DNA of 33,300 nt from Alphaproteobacteria bacterium (GTDB lineage Bacteria > Pseudomonadota > Alphaproteobacteria > Caulobacterales > Aquidulcibacteraceae). Location of the stretch: positions 1 to 33,300 of the forward strand of contig JAPLOL010000116.1 of assembly GCA_026400735.1 (NCBI GenBank), written 5' to 3'. Shown here one piece after another: positions 1 to 10,031 of the stretch; position 1 is the stretch's first letter, and every line of letters begins with the position of its first letter. A model generated the notes under the pieces. That model was not told the DNA's origin, ran no database searches, and was given only the letters and a program-made list of their open reading frames with translations. The translations under genes and the position numbers were made by a program.

Positions 1-558
1 CATCACTTCCGGAACGTAGTGACGGAGCATGTTCTCGATGCCTTGCTTCAACGTCAGCGTCGATGACGGGCAGCCAGCGCAGGCCCCGCGCATGTTGAGA
101 CGCACGATGCCACGCTCGTGGTCCCAAGAATGGAAAGTGATGTCGCCGCCGTCGCGCGCCACAGCTGGGCGGACGCGTGCGTCGATAATTTCCTTCAGCT
201 CTTTCACGATGCCGACCGCATCGCCTTCATAAACGATGTCCGCTTCATCGGTTTCATCCGCGGGCGCAGCGCCATCGCCAAGCACCGGACGGCCTGAGGT
301 GAAGTGATCCATTATCGCCGCGAGCACGTGCGGCTTCAGGTGCGGCCATTCAATCGCTTCGGACTTGGTGATGGTGATAAAATCGCCGCCCAGATAGACG
401 CGCTCAACGCCATCGACATCGAACAAAGCCGTCGCCAGTGGAGCGCCAAGCGCGGCGTCGGCGTCAGCATATTCGCGGCTGCCCTGCCCCAGCACGTCGC
501 GGCCAGGGAGAAACTTCAGCGTGCGCGGGTTCGGCGTGGCTTCGGTTTGAATAAACAT
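1..558 (-). CDS. nfuA: NifU family Fe-S scaffold/carrier protein (NfuA-like), 3' end cut by window edge
   Basis: This protein likely carries and delivers Fe-S clusters to apoproteins in the cytosol. Translation from the ATG at 558 gives 186 codons with no stop before the window edge, so the C-terminus is missing. The N-terminal ~90 residues (MFIQTEATPNPRTLKFLPG...) match the Nfu N-terminal domain. The second half is the NifU C-terminal domain, with the cluster-binding motif GACAGCP near residue 158, followed by STLTLKQGIENMLR. It is the last gene seen in a leftward series glnD-murJ-trpS-usp-nfuA; 31 bp separate it from usp. Family assignment is confident. The symbol rests on the two-domain architecture. 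Confidence 0.93.
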   Translation of the reverse strand, partial: MFIQTEATPNPRTLKFLPGRDVLGQGSREYADADAALGAPLATALFDVDGVERVYLGGDFITITKSEAIEWPHLKPHVLAAIMDHFTSGRPVLGDGAAPADETDEADIVYEGDAVGIVKELKEIIDARVRPAVARDGGDITFHSWDHERGIVRLNMRGACAGCPSSTLTLKQGIENMLRHYVPEVM

Positions 559-589
559 GAGCGTCAGGTGGGGCTTTTGAGGAAACCGG

Positions 590-1138
590 TCAAGCAGCGG
601 GGGGCTGCGGCGCGGGCGGTTCTTCTTCACTTTCGACAGAGACCGCCGCCGCCATCGGCAGCGCGATCGCGCGAATTTCGTCACGAGAGAGCGCGCCAGG
701 CACCACGACGACCGGCACCGGACGTGGTGAAAGGCCGCCTGTGCGGCCAAGCTGCGCGATCATCGCCCCCGGGCTGCTTGGCGGCGTCGCGGCGGCAAGC
801 ACCACAAGCTTGATCGTCGTGTCTTCCTGCAGAAGCTTACGCAGCTCCGGCTTCAAATCGCCTTCGCGCAATACCGGCTCAGCCGTGACGCCGCACTCAG
901 CCCACGCCTCAGCCGCGAAGCGCTGTGTCATCGACTCCGCCGTGTCCCGCGCCTGACGGCGCATCTCTTCCGTGATCGAAGCCCACGGCGCGGGATCGGA
1001 CGGTTCGATGACGCGCAGCATTAGCAAACGCCAGCCGGTGTAGCGGCAGAGTAAGCCGGCATAGATCAACGCGTCCGGGAACTCCTCGCTCTCGTCCGCG
1101 ATGACGAGGCAGCTGAAAGCTTGCGGATCAATGCTCAT
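590..1138 (-). CDS. Universal stress protein (UspA-like)
   Basis: This is a 182-residue protein with one UspA-type alpha/beta domain. The N-terminal strand (FSCLVIADESEEF) and the helix after it fit the fold. Later come VVLAAATPPSS and a C-terminal PVPVVVVPG strand, the usual end of Usp domains. The ATP-binding glycine pattern is only partly visible (LGRTGGLSPRPVP), so nucleotide binding is uncertain. The tail is a Glu/Pro/Ala-rich, probably disordered extension. It lies 33 bp downstream of trpS and 31 bp upstream of nfuA, so it is probably co-transcribed with both. The partner or stress signal cannot be told from sequence. Confidence 0.85.
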   Translation of the reverse strand: MSIDPQAFSCLVIADESEEFPDALIYAGLLCRYTGWRLLMLRVIEPSDPAPWASITEEMRRQARDTAESMTQRFAAEAWAECGVTAEPVLREGDLKPELRKLLQEDTTIKLVVLAAATPPSSPGAMIAQLGRTGGLSPRPVPVVVVPGALSRDEIRAIALPMAAAVSVESEEEPPAPQPPAA

Positions 1139-1171
1139 GGCGCGCGAACCTCGCTCAATCGCGCCGCCACA

Positions 1172-2206
1172 TCAAGCGCGCCAAAGTCCGACAACGTCGC
1201 GAACTTCTGCCATGATCGGCTGCGCCACGGCGGCGGCTTTCTCGGCGCCATCCTTCAGGATCGCATCCAGCGACGCCGTGTCGGCAGTGAGACGGCGCAT
1301 TTCGGCGGCAATCGGGCTGAGCTTTGCGGCGAGCGTCTCCGCAAGCGCCGGCTTGAACACACCAAAACCCTTGCCACCGAACTCGGTCAGCACATCCTCG
1401 ACGCTGCGCTCGGTTACAGCCGCGAAGATGCCGACAAGGTTCTCGACCTCCGCCCTGCCCGCAAGACCTTCTTTCGTCTCCGGCACCGGCAACGGATCGG
1501 TCGTCGCCTTCTTGACCTTCGACATGATCGCATCGGCATCGTCAGTGAGATTGATGCGCGTCATGTCCGAAGGATCGGATTTCGACATTTTCTTGGCGCC
1601 GTCACGCAGCGACATAATCCGCGCACCCGGCCCTTGGATTAAAGGCTCCGGCAACGGGAAGAAGTTCGGCGCGTTGTGATCGTTGTTGAACTTTTGCGCG
1701 ATGTCGCGCGACAGCTCCAAGTGTTGCTTCTGGTCTTCGCCGACAGGAACGTGCGTCGCCTTGTAAAGAAGAATGTCGGCAGCTTGCAGAACCGGATAGT
1801 CGAACAGGCCGACGGAAGAACGCTGCGCGTCCTTGCCGGCTTTGTCCTTGAACTGCGTCATGCGTTCGACCCAGCCCATGCGAGCTACACAATTGAAGAT
1901 CCATGCAAGCTCGGTGTGCTCGCGCACGGCCGATTGAATGAAAATCGTAGAGCGCTTCGGATCAACCCCGGCGGCAATGTAAGCGGCGGCGACTTCGCGG
2001 CAGCGGGTTGCGAGATTTTCCGGATCGGGACCTGTCGTGATCGCGTGCAGATCGACGATGCAATAGATGCACTCGTATTGAACCTGCAGGCGCACGAACT
2101 TTTGCAACGCGCCAAGATAATTGCCGAGATGCAGGCCGTTGGTCGGCTGCATGCCTGAGAACACGCGTTGCGGGCCCTTGTATTCGGGCTGTTGGGCTTC
2201 AGTCAT
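1172..2206 (-). CDS. trpS: Tryptophanyl-tRNA synthetase
   Basis: The enzyme charges tRNA-Trp with tryptophan using ATP in the cytosol. It is a 344-residue class I synthetase of normal bacterial TrpRS length. The HIGH-type signature is HLGN at residues 26-29 within [18 protein letters not shown], and the KMSKS loop is exact at 206-210. VDLHAITT and the [15 protein letters not shown] segment are typical of TrpRS and line the active site. The ATG at 2206 gives an ordinary N-terminus. It lies downstream of murJ (108-bp gap) and upstream of usp. Confidence 0.97.
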   Translation of the reverse strand: MTEAQQPEYKGPQRVFSGMQPTNGLHLGNYLGALQKFVRLQVQYECIYCIVDLHAITTGPDPENLATRCREVAAAYIAAGVDPKRSTIFIQSAVREHTELAWIFNCVARMGWVERMTQFKDKAGKDAQRSSVGLFDYPVLQAADILLYKATHVPVGEDQKQHLELSRDIAQKFNNDHNAPNFFPLPEPLIQGPGARIMSLRDGAKKMSKSDPSDMTRINLTDDADAIMSKVKKATTDPLPVPETKEGLAGRAEVENLVGIFAAVTERSVEDVLTEFGGKGFGVFKPALAETLAAKLSPIAAEMRRLTADTASLDAILKDGAEKAAAVAQPIMAEVRDVVGLWRA

Positions 2207-2314
2207 GGGAAACTCCGGAACATAAGAACGGGCGCACTAACGGCGCGCCGAATTGGCGTCAGGTCAGACCCGCCATCGCCAGAGGTTCGTTCTCGTGTTC
2301 ATGCGCGGCTTCTA

Positions 2315-3934
2315 TCAGCCGTCCAAGCCCGGCGGCAAGGCGCCTCCCCCGTTGGCCGAAGGCGGTGGGCGGCGGAAGGCGGCGCGGATTTCGCCAAGCG
2401 TCACCGCGCGCAGCACGAAGGCCGTCACGACGAAGAAAAGGAACGAGCCAGCGCTGACGATGAGAACCGCCAACTCCTTGCCGCCGACGGGCAGCACACT
2501 GGTGAACGGCGCAATGATGGCTTCGCGCATGTTGGCGGCGACGGCGACGACCGCGCCCATGACAACTGTCGCGATAACGATGCGGACAAGGCGCGACTGC
2601 GCTTCTGCGGTAGGCCGCCAAGTCTTTTCGCGGAGCAAAACGCCGGCAAGCAAGATGACATTGACCCAGGAAGCGGCGGACGTCGCGATGGCGAGGCCGA
2701 CATAGCCTGAATGGCCACCGGCGCGCAGTGCGAAGAAGAAGCTGGCGCCGAGCACAACGTTGGCGACGACGCTGGCGAGCGCAAAGCGCATCGGGCGCTT
2801 GGTGTCTTGGCGCGCAAAGAACGGCGGCGCGAGAATGCGGACGAGAACGAACGCGGGCACGCCCCAGCCGTAGTGGAAGAGCGCATCGGCGGTAGCGCGG
2901 GCATCATCGTCGGTGAACTGACCGCCGGTCCAGAAGCCGTGCATGAGAAAAAATGGGGCGATCAGAAACGCGGCCGCTGCGGGCAACGTGAACGCCATAG
3001 AGAGATTGACGGCTTCGTCGATGGCGCGGGTTTCGTCGGCGCCGTCGCCGTCAGCGACCGCGCGCGAAAGGCGAGGTAGCAATGCGACGCCAATGGCGAC
3101 GCCGATCAGACCGAGCGGCAATTGGTAGAGGCGGTCGGCGGCGTAAAGCCAGGACTTCGCGCCCTCTTCGAAAGATGCGAGCGCTTGGCTGACGAAAACA
3201 TTGATCTGCGTGGCTGAGCCCGCAAACACGGCAGGGCCCATCAAGATCAGGATGCGCTTCACATCCGGCGTCAGACGCGGAACGCGGAAGCCAATGCGCA
3301 CGCCTAGGCGTATGCAGCCCCACCAAAGCAATAGAGCCTGAATGATTCCGGCGATCGCGATAGCGATAGCGCCCCAGAGCGCAGCCGTCTGCGGATCTGG
3401 CGCGGGCACGATCGCGATCAGGATGCAGAGATTGAGAAAGATCGGCGCGGCGGCGGAGAGCGCAAAGCGCCCGGCAGTGTTGAGCACACCGGAGAACAGC
3501 GCCGCCGCCGACATGCCCACGAGGTACGGCATGGTGATCTGCGTGAGCAGGATCGCGTAAGCGAAAATGACAGGTTGATTGGCGTAGCCACCGTGGATCA
3601 CGAGCATGATCCAAGGCATCGCAATCTGCGCGATGATGGTGATGACGACCGTCGCGAGCAGCAAAACGGAAAGTGATTGCGAGGCAACGTTGACCGCGAC
3701 GTCTTCGCCCTGCTCGCGCGTCGTGCGAGCGTATACAGGTACGAACGCTTGCGTAAACGCGCCTTCGGCAAAGATGCGGCGGAAGAGGTTCGGAAACATC
3801 TGCGCTGTCGCGAAGGCGTCGCCGATGGCGTTTGCGCCAATGACGTTTGAAATCGCCCGGTCTCGCGCATAGCCCAGGATACGGCTGAGCATGGTGAAGC
3901 TGGTTTGCACCAGCGTGTTGCGGGCAAGACTCAT
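2315..3934 (-). CDS. murJ: Lipid II flippase MurJ (MviN)
   Basis: MurJ moves lipid II across the inner membrane for peptidoglycan synthesis. The protein has 539 residues, about 14 hydrophobic segments and the MurJ start SLARNTLVQTSFTMLSRILGYARD, followed by FPNLFRRIFAEGAFTQAFVPVYA, which is diagnostic of the MviN family. Typical later segments are YAADRLYQLPLGLIGVAIGVALLPRLSR and FFARQDTKRPMRFALAS. It sits 45 bp after the glnD stop and is followed by trpS. glnD-murJ-trpS is a familiar alphaproteobacterial order. The C-terminus ends in a short Pro/Gly-rich tail. Confidence 0.96.
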   Translation of the reverse strand: MSLARNTLVQTSFTMLSRILGYARDRAISNVIGANAIGDAFATAQMFPNLFRRIFAEGAFTQAFVPVYARTTREQGEDVAVNVASQSLSVLLLATVVITIIAQIAMPWIMLVIHGGYANQPVIFAYAILLTQITMPYLVGMSAAALFSGVLNTAGRFALSAAAPIFLNLCILIAIVPAPDPQTAALWGAIAIAIAGIIQALLLWWGCIRLGVRIGFRVPRLTPDVKRILILMGPAVFAGSATQINVFVSQALASFEEGAKSWLYAADRLYQLPLGLIGVAIGVALLPRLSRAVADGDGADETRAIDEAVNLSMAFTLPAAAAFLIAPFFLMHGFWTGGQFTDDDARATADALFHYGWGVPAFVLVRILAPPFFARQDTKRPMRFALASVVANVVLGASFFFALRAGGHSGYVGLAIATSAASWVNVILLAGVLLREKTWRPTAEAQSRLVRIVIATVVMGAVVAVAANMREAIIAPFTSVLPVGGKELAVLIVSAGSFLFFVVTAFVLRAVTLGEIRAAFRRPPPSANGGGALPPGLDG

Positions 3935-3979
3935 GTGGGCGCGCGACTCAGTTTGAGATGCAATGGGCGTAGCGCGCCG

Positions 3980-6799
3980 CTAACGCGCCGTCGAGGCGCG
4001 CGCTACAGCGAGCGGCGCCTTGGCCGGATCGGCGGGCGCGGCCGGCTCGGCGGCGCGCAAAACGTCTTCCAATTTGGCGCGAACCGAGGCGATGCGGCGC
4101 GGGTTGGCGATTTGTCCACCGCCCTCCTCTTCCTGAACGTAGAAAACGTCCGACGCTCGTTCGCCATACGTATCGATGTGCGCGCTGCCAATAGAGACTT
4201 TTGCCTCAACGCAGACGTGCGCGAGATCGGCCAGGAGACCTAAACGGTCGCGGCCCGAGGCTTCGATGACAGTCGCATGCGGGGTAATGTCGTTATCGAT
4301 GCGCACCCAAGGCTCGATCGTGAACGCCGCGTTGCGGCGCGACGGGGCGGCAGGTGGAGGCGCCGCATGATCGTGAAGCGCCGCGCGCGTGAGTTTCTGC
4401 TTCAGGGTTTCGAGCACACGTGGATCATTCACACCAAACGGTTTGTGATCCGTGGTTTGGATCGAGAACACGTCGAACGCGGCGCCATCCTTCGAGGTGT
4501 GAACGCGGGCGCCGACGATATCGGCGCCACTTGACGAAATCGCTGATGCGAGACTGGCGAACAAACCGGCGCGATCGCCCGCATAGACCAATACTTCAGT
4601 GACGCCCTGGCTTTCACGAATACGGGCAGCGACGTGAGGCAATGCGCGTTCTGTGCGCGCGCGCATTACTTCGAGCGCGTGCCACTTCAGGGCGTCCGCA
4701 TCGTGATTGAGCCAGTAGCCATCATCCAGCGCATCAAGCCATGCCTGCAACACGTCGGCGCGAGCGCCGCCAATATCCTCGAGCAATTGTTCCTTGGCGC
4801 CGGCGGCGATCTCGGCGAGGTGCGCGCGCACGCCCTCCTCATCTGAGCGGCCGCCGTGCAAAGCGGCCTCCGTCAGCCGGTAAAGGTCGCGGAGCAGCTG
4901 GCCCTTCCAATCATTCCACACATTACCGACGGCGCGGATATCAGCGACCGTCAGCACGAGCAGCAGGCGCAAACGCTCAACAGTGCCAACCACTTTGGAA
5001 AAGTTCGCGACCGTGCGCGGATCGCCAATATCGCGCTTCTGCGCAACGTCGCTCATCACCAAGTGATTGCCCACGAGCCAGCCGACGAGATCCACCTCTT
5101 CTTGCGGCAATCCCAACCGTTCACACGCCGCACGCGCCGACTTTTCACCTTCGATCTGTTGGTCGCCGTCACCCTTGCCAGTGTCATGCAGCAGCATCGC
5201 CATATAGAGCGCGCGGCGATTGATAATCTAGGGGAAGATGTCGCTAGCGAGCGGGTGCTGATCTTTGTGCCGACCGTGCTCGATCTCCGAAATCGCGTCG
5301 ATTGCCCGCAGCGTATGCTCATCCACAGTATAGTGGTGGTACATGTTAAACTGCATCTGCGCGACGATGCGGCCGAACTCCGGCACGAACTTGCCTAGCA
5401 CGCCCGCCTCATTCATCAGTCGCAGCGCGGCTCCTGGGTGACGCTTCGATGTAGCCACATCGAGAAACGCCGCGCGCGCTTCGGGCTGCTTGCGCCAAGC
5501 AGGACCGAACGCACGCACGTGACGCGATGCTTGGCCGAACGCATCCGGATGAATGTCGAGATCAAGCTTTTCGGCCAGAGCAAAGAGCCGCAGAACGTTG
5601 AGCGGTGTTTCGAGAACGCTAGCGTTTTCGGTGCTGAGACGGCCGCTCTCGACGCAGAAGCCCGTTTCAATCTGCGCCGCCCGCTTCTTACCTGTCGGCA
5701 AGAAGCGCTGCAGACCTTTAGGTGTTTGCTTAGCGTTGTCGGCCTCTAAGCGTGCGCACAGCGTCCGCGTCAGCGCGCCCACTTCTTTCGCTACCAGAAA
5801 GTAGCGCTTCATGAAGCGCTCGACAGCGCTGTGGTTCGCGCGCGCGCCGTAACCCATGCGCTTCGCTAGTTCCGGTTGGAGGTCGAACGTCAAACGCTCC
5901 TCGGCGCGGCCGGTTATGAAGTGCAGATGGCAGCGAACGGTCCACAAGAACTCCAGCGCGCGACGGAATGCGTTGCGCTCTTCGTTCGTGAACACACCAG
6001 CTTCGACATAGTCGCGAGGACGGGAAAAGCCGTAGCGTCGGCGAGCGAGCCAGAACAGCGTGTGTAGATCGCGCAGCCCACCCTTCCCCTCCTTGATGTT
6101 AGGTTCGACCATGTAGCGCGACGCGCCCGCGCGTGCGTGGCGTTCGTCACGCTCGGTGAGCTTCGCGGTGATAAACGATGCGTGGTCTCGATCCGCGACC
6201 TCTTTGCGAAAGCGCGTGAAAAGCTCCTGCGCAAGTGATTCATCACCCGCGATACGGCGTGCTTCGAGGATCGCCGTTTGAATTGTGTGATCATCGCGCG
6301 CGAGCTTCAGGCATTCATCAATATTGCGCGACGAGTGACCGACCTTTAGGCCCATGTCCCAGAGCATGTAGAGCGTGTACTCGGTGACGCTCTCGTCGAA
6401 TGCGGTCTGCTTGTAGGCGCGCAGAAAAAGCAGATCGAGGTCAGACGAGGGTGCGAGTTCGCCGCGTCCGTAGCCGCCGACGGCGACAATGGCGAAGCGC
6501 TCGCCTTCGGTAGGATTGCGCGCCCGAAATATGTGCGTGGTCGTATAATCGTAGAGCGCAGCGACAACTTCGTCGGCGACCTGTGCAAGCAACCGCGCCA
6601 CAGCGAGACCATTCTCGCCAGACTCAAGCCGCTCCTTCGCGACCATTCGGCCCCGAAACAATGCGCCGTGCAAAAGGTTGCGGACCGCGCCGCGCGCGTT
6701 TTCCCCTTCGGCGGCGTACGCAGCGCTCAATTGTGCGCGCAGCCGGATGCCGTCGACGACGTGCTCTATGCGAGCGGGTTTCAGTCGTTGCGCGACCAT
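3980..6799 (-). pseudogene. glnD: Bifunctional uridylyltransferase/uridylyl-removing enzyme GlnD, interrupted by an in-frame TAG
   Basis: GlnD senses glutamine and uridylylates or deuridylylates PII proteins to control nitrogen assimilation. From the ATG at 6799 to the stop at 3980 there are 940 codons in one frame, but codon 524 (5230-5228) is TAG. The first 523 residues hold the nucleotidyltransferase domain (VGGYGRGELAPSSDLDLLF, residues 107-125) and the start of the HD domain (MYHHYTVDEHTLRAID). After the stop the same frame continues IINRRALYMAMLLHDTGKGDGDQ, the second half of the HD motif. Two ACT domains follow (VTEVLVYAGDRAGLFASLAS; ATVIEASGRDRLGLLADLAH). Everything else looks intact, so a single base change or an assembly/sequencing error is likely. 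An ATG at 5203 could allow restart but has no visible ribosome-binding site. Confidence 0.9.
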
Positions 6800-6953
6800 T
6801 GGATTGCTATTTCGTCATTCTGGGGCGCCGGCGCCACTGTTTAGGGCTGACATGTCTGACATCTTGGTTATCCGCACGTCGAAACCTTGCCTCATTTCGC
6901 GGGCACAGCCATTAAGTGTAACGGGAACACTGGCTTCCCGGGAGAGCCCACGT

Positions 6954-7298
6954 ATGCGCAAAAGCGGCAAGACCATCCGCCTCAACCCCGTGGACGATGA
7001 TCACATCACGGATCACCCAGCTCGCGCCGGCATGGAAGCCATTATGGATCAGAAGCTGTTCGCGCAGCGCATCAGAAGTGAACGTGCGTCGGCCTACTGG
7101 TTCGCCGCTTCGCTTTGGGGCGTTACCGGCCTCGTGCTTGGCGCCATTCTCGGCGGCTTCATGATGTACGTGGCGATGAACTCTTCGCTGCCGCTGGCTT
7201 CGGAAGCTGTGTCGCGCGGCATGGCGGTTGAGCAAGCGCGTCAGCGCGTTGACGACAGCGCGCCGGCTCTCAGAGATCCTGCTGAGCAGCAGCCTTGA
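6954..7298 (+). CDS. Small single-pass membrane protein, unknown function
   Basis: I do not recognise this family. The ATG at 6954 has a GGAGAG ribosome-binding site seven bases upstream and gives 114 residues. Residues 1-48 are charged and probably cytoplasmic ([20 protein letters not shown]...). One hydrophobic segment follows at about 49-72 ([20 protein letters not shown]), and then a 40-residue polar tail. The gene is divergent from glnD and convergent with mutS, overlapping the mutS 3' end by 29 bp. A longer upstream reading is possible, but this start has the better ribosome-binding site. Confidence 0.6.
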   Translation: MRKSGKTIRLNPVDDDHITDHPARAGMEAIMDQKLFAQRIRSERASAYWFAASLWGVTGLVLGAILGGFMMYVAMNSSLPLASEAVSRGMAVEQARQRVDDSAPALRDPAEQQP

Positions 7299-9936
7299 GC
7301 TTGTAGAGAAGCTCTAGAGCTTCTTTCGGCGACAAATGATCTGGATTGATGTCGTTGAGCGCTGCTTCCAGCGCTGACGGCGCGTGTTCCTCCATCACTT
7401 GAGCGAAGAGCGGCAGTTCTTCCGCGATTTCCATGCGCGTGGAGCCGCCCGTGGTTTCGAGACGCTGGAGCACGGCTTTGGCTCGCTCGACGGCGGACTT
7501 AGGCAGGCCCGCGAGCTTGGCGACTTGGATGCCGTAAGAGCGATCGGCAGCGCCCGGCGCAACCTCGTGCAAGAAAACCAGGTCGCCTTTCCATTCCTTG
7601 GCGCGCAGATGGGCATTGGCTCCTGCTTCGAGCTTGTCCGCGAGACGTGTCAGCTCGTGATAGTGCGTGGCGAACACGGCGCGGCACTTGTTGGCTTCGT
7701 GCAGATGCTCGGCGACCGCCCAGGCAATGGCGAGGCCATCGAAGGTCGCGGTGCCGCGGCCGATTTCATCAAGCACGACGAGCGCACGCGAACCTGCCTG
7801 GTTTAGAATCGCCGCAGTCTCGACCATCTCGGTCATGAAGGTTGACCGGCCCCGCGCGAGATCGTCTGAGGCGCCGACGCGGGCGAATACGCGATCAACG
7901 ATGCCAAGACGCAGCTTGCGTGCGGGTACGTAAGCGCCCGCCTGAGCGAGCACAGCGAGCAGCGCTATCTGCCGCAGATACGTGCTCTTACCAGCCATGT
8001 TCGGGCCGGTGACCACCATCAGACGCGGACCAGATTTTCCCTCAGCATCAAGACGCGCATCGTTCGGCGTGAAGCCATTGCCGTCGCGCCGCACTCCCTG
8101 CTCCACCACAGGGTGGCGCGCCCCTTCGGCTAGCAGCGCTGAGGTTTCATCGATCTCAGGGCGCGTGGCTTCAGTCTCTTCGGCCCATTCAGCGAGACCG
8201 GCGGCGACATCGAGCGCTGCGAGCGCTTCAGCAGCGGCGCGGATCGGCGCTTCGATGGCGGCGGCGCGTGCGGCGAAGTCCTTGAAGAGCGCAAGCTCGC
8301 GCGCCAGCGTCGCTTCGCCGGCCCGGGAGATTTTCGCGTCCAGCTCCGCAAGCTCTGTCGTTGTGAACCGGATCGAGCCGGCGTTGGTCTGGCGATGGAT
8401 GAAGCGCGCGTTGAGTGGCGGCGACATCAAAGCTTCGGCCTGTTTCGTGGTTGCGTCGATGTGGTAGCCAAGCACATTGTTGTGCTTCAGCTTCAGACCG
8501 GCGATCGCCGTCTCTTCGGCGTAGCTCGCCTGCAGCGCGGCGATGACCTTGCGACTGTCATCGCGAAGTGCACGACTCTCATCAAGCGTCGCATCATAGC
8601 CGCCAGCGATGAAGCCGCCATCACGTGCAAGCAACGGCAGGTCAGCGGACAGTGCGCGAGCAAGCGTCTGCGCCAAGGCTGCGCTTTCGGCATGCGCACT
8701 GAGAGAAAGCGCGGCACAGGCGCTGGTGATCTCTGCTGGCGCTTCGGTCGAAAGGCTCAGGCAACGCGCTGCTGCGCGATCGCCGGCCGTCAGACCATCG
8801 CGCAGATTGGCGAGATCACGCGGGCCACCGCGCCCTAGCGCTAGGCGTGTGAGCGCACGCGCGAGATCACCGGCGGCTCGGAGCTCTTCGCGGACACCGT
8901 CGCGCCGATCGCGCGCATTCAGGAAGAACTGCACGGCATCAAGCCGGGCGTTGATGGCGGCGACGCTGGTAAGCGGTCGCGAGATGCGTTCCGCCAACAT
9001 GCGGCCACCAGCAGACGTCACGGTGCGATCCACGCAAGCGAGAAGCGACCCTTCCCTGCCGCCACGCACAGAACGCTCAATTTCCAGCGCCGCCCGCGTT
9101 GCAGCATCGATCGCCATGAATGCGCGCTCAGCGTTGCGACGTGGCGGCATCAAGCGCGGCGCAGCGCCCGCTTGGGTCAACTCGATATAGTCGAGCAAGA
9201 GGCCCATCGCCGAGAGTTCGACGTTGGTGAAATCGCCGAACGCATCAAGCGCCGCAACTTCAAACGCAGCCTTGATGCGCCGCGCGGCCGCTTTCGCGTC
9301 CGCTTTGACGCCCGGGCGAACTGTAAGCGCCGCGCCAGTGATGCGCGCAGCCTCGTTGACGTGCTGCGAGTCCGCGTCCGTTACCAGCAGCTCTGCCGGC
9401 GACAGCGCGGCAATCTCTTCTTCCGCTTCGTGGTGCTTCAGCGAACGTGTTTCGAACGCGCCTGTAGAAACGTCAGCCCATGCGATAGCCGCGCCGTCGC
9501 TACTGAACGCAATCGCGGCGAGGCGATTAGCGGAGCGCGCATCAAGCAGCCCCTCTTCCGTCAGCGTCCCCGGCGTAACAACGCGCGCGACACCGCGGTG
9601 CACGATCGACTTGCCGCCGCGCTTCTTTGCTTCAGCAGGATCTTCAAGCTGCTCGCAGACTGCAACCTTGTGACCGGCGCGGATCAGCTTGGAGAGATAA
9701 TTCTCCGCCTGATGCCACGGCACGCCGGCCATCGGGATCGGCTCGCCGCCATGTTGACCGCGTTTTGTCAGCGTGATGCCAACAGCGACGGACGCCTTCT
9801 CGGCGTCCTCGAAGAACAGCTCGTAGAAATCGCCCATGCGGAAGAAGAGCAACGCATCGGGGTGCTCTGCTTTAGCGGCGAGATACTGCGCCATGAACGG
9901 CGTCACTTTTGGCGCCGGGTGAGAGGAATCAGCCAC
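7270..9936 (-). CDS. mutS: DNA mismatch repair ATPase MutS
   Basis: MutS recognises mismatches and small loops and starts repair with MutL. The 888-residue protein has the N-terminal mismatch-contact motif in [15 protein letters not shown]. It also has connector, lever and clamp domains, and a C-terminal ABC-type ATPase with Walker A ([17 protein letters not shown]) and Walker B ([17 protein letters not shown]). The DEIGRG loop is followed by the His switch (VFATHYHEL). The start is GTG at 9936: an in-frame TAA lies just upstream and AGGAGG sits three bases before the GTG. The 3' end overlaps the convergent small membrane gene. maeB is divergent across 95 bp. Confidence 0.97.
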   Translation of the reverse strand: MADSSHPAPKVTPFMAQYLAAKAEHPDALLFFRMGDFYELFFEDAEKASVAVGITLTKRGQHGGEPIPMAGVPWHQAENYLSKLIRAGHKVAVCEQLEDPAEAKKRGGKSIVHRGVARVVTPGTLTEEGLLDARSANRLAAIAFSSDGAAIAWADVSTGAFETRSLKHHEAEEEIAALSPAELLVTDADSQHVNEAARITGAALTVRPGVKADAKAAARRIKAAFEVAALDAFGDFTNVELSAMGLLLDYIELTQAGAAPRLMPPRRNAERAFMAIDAATRAALEIERSVRGGREGSLLACVDRTVTSAGGRMLAERISRPLTSVAAINARLDAVQFFLNARDRRDGVREELRAAGDLARALTRLALGRGGPRDLANLRDGLTAGDRAAARCLSLSTEAPAEITSACAALSLSAHAESAALAQTLARALSADLPLLARDGGFIAGGYDATLDESRALRDDSRKVIAALQASYAEETAIAGLKLKHNNVLGYHIDATTKQAEALMSPPLNARFIHRQTNAGSIRFTTTELAELDAKISRAGEATLARELALFKDFAARAAAIEAPIRAAAEALAALDVAAGLAEWAEETEATRPEIDETSALLAEGARHPVVEQGVRRDGNGFTPNDARLDAEGKSGPRLMVVTGPNMAGKSTYLRQIALLAVLAQAGAYVPARKLRLGIVDRVFARVGASDDLARGRSTFMTEMVETAAILNQAGSRALVVLDEIGRGTATFDGLAIAWAVAEHLHEANKCRAVFATHYHELTRLADKLEAGANAHLRAKEWKGDLVFLHEVAPGAADRSYGIQVAKLAGLPKSAVERAKAVLQRLETTGGSTRMEIAEELPLFAQVMEEHAPSALEAALNDINPDHLSPKEALELLYKLKAAAQQDL

Positions 9937-10031
9937 GGCCCTCCTTTAGCGAGTTAGCGAGCGGACTTCCATTGACGCGCTGAGGTCGAAAGCTAGGGTG
10001 CGGCTTCAATTTCCAGACATTTTTGAGATCC

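Noticed and set aside
304..813. 169-residue plus-strand frame over nfuA and usp
   Set aside because: It is antisense to two clear genes and Arg-rich without any domain.
5228..5230. TAG as a pyrrolysine or programmed readthrough codon
   Set aside because: No pyrrolysine genes are seen and GlnD is not known to use recoding. A point change or base-call error is simpler.
3980..6799. glnD as two real adjacent genes
   Set aside because: Both parts are in one frame, together make one normal-length GlnD, and the split cuts the HD active site. The internal ATG at 5203 has no ribosome-binding site.
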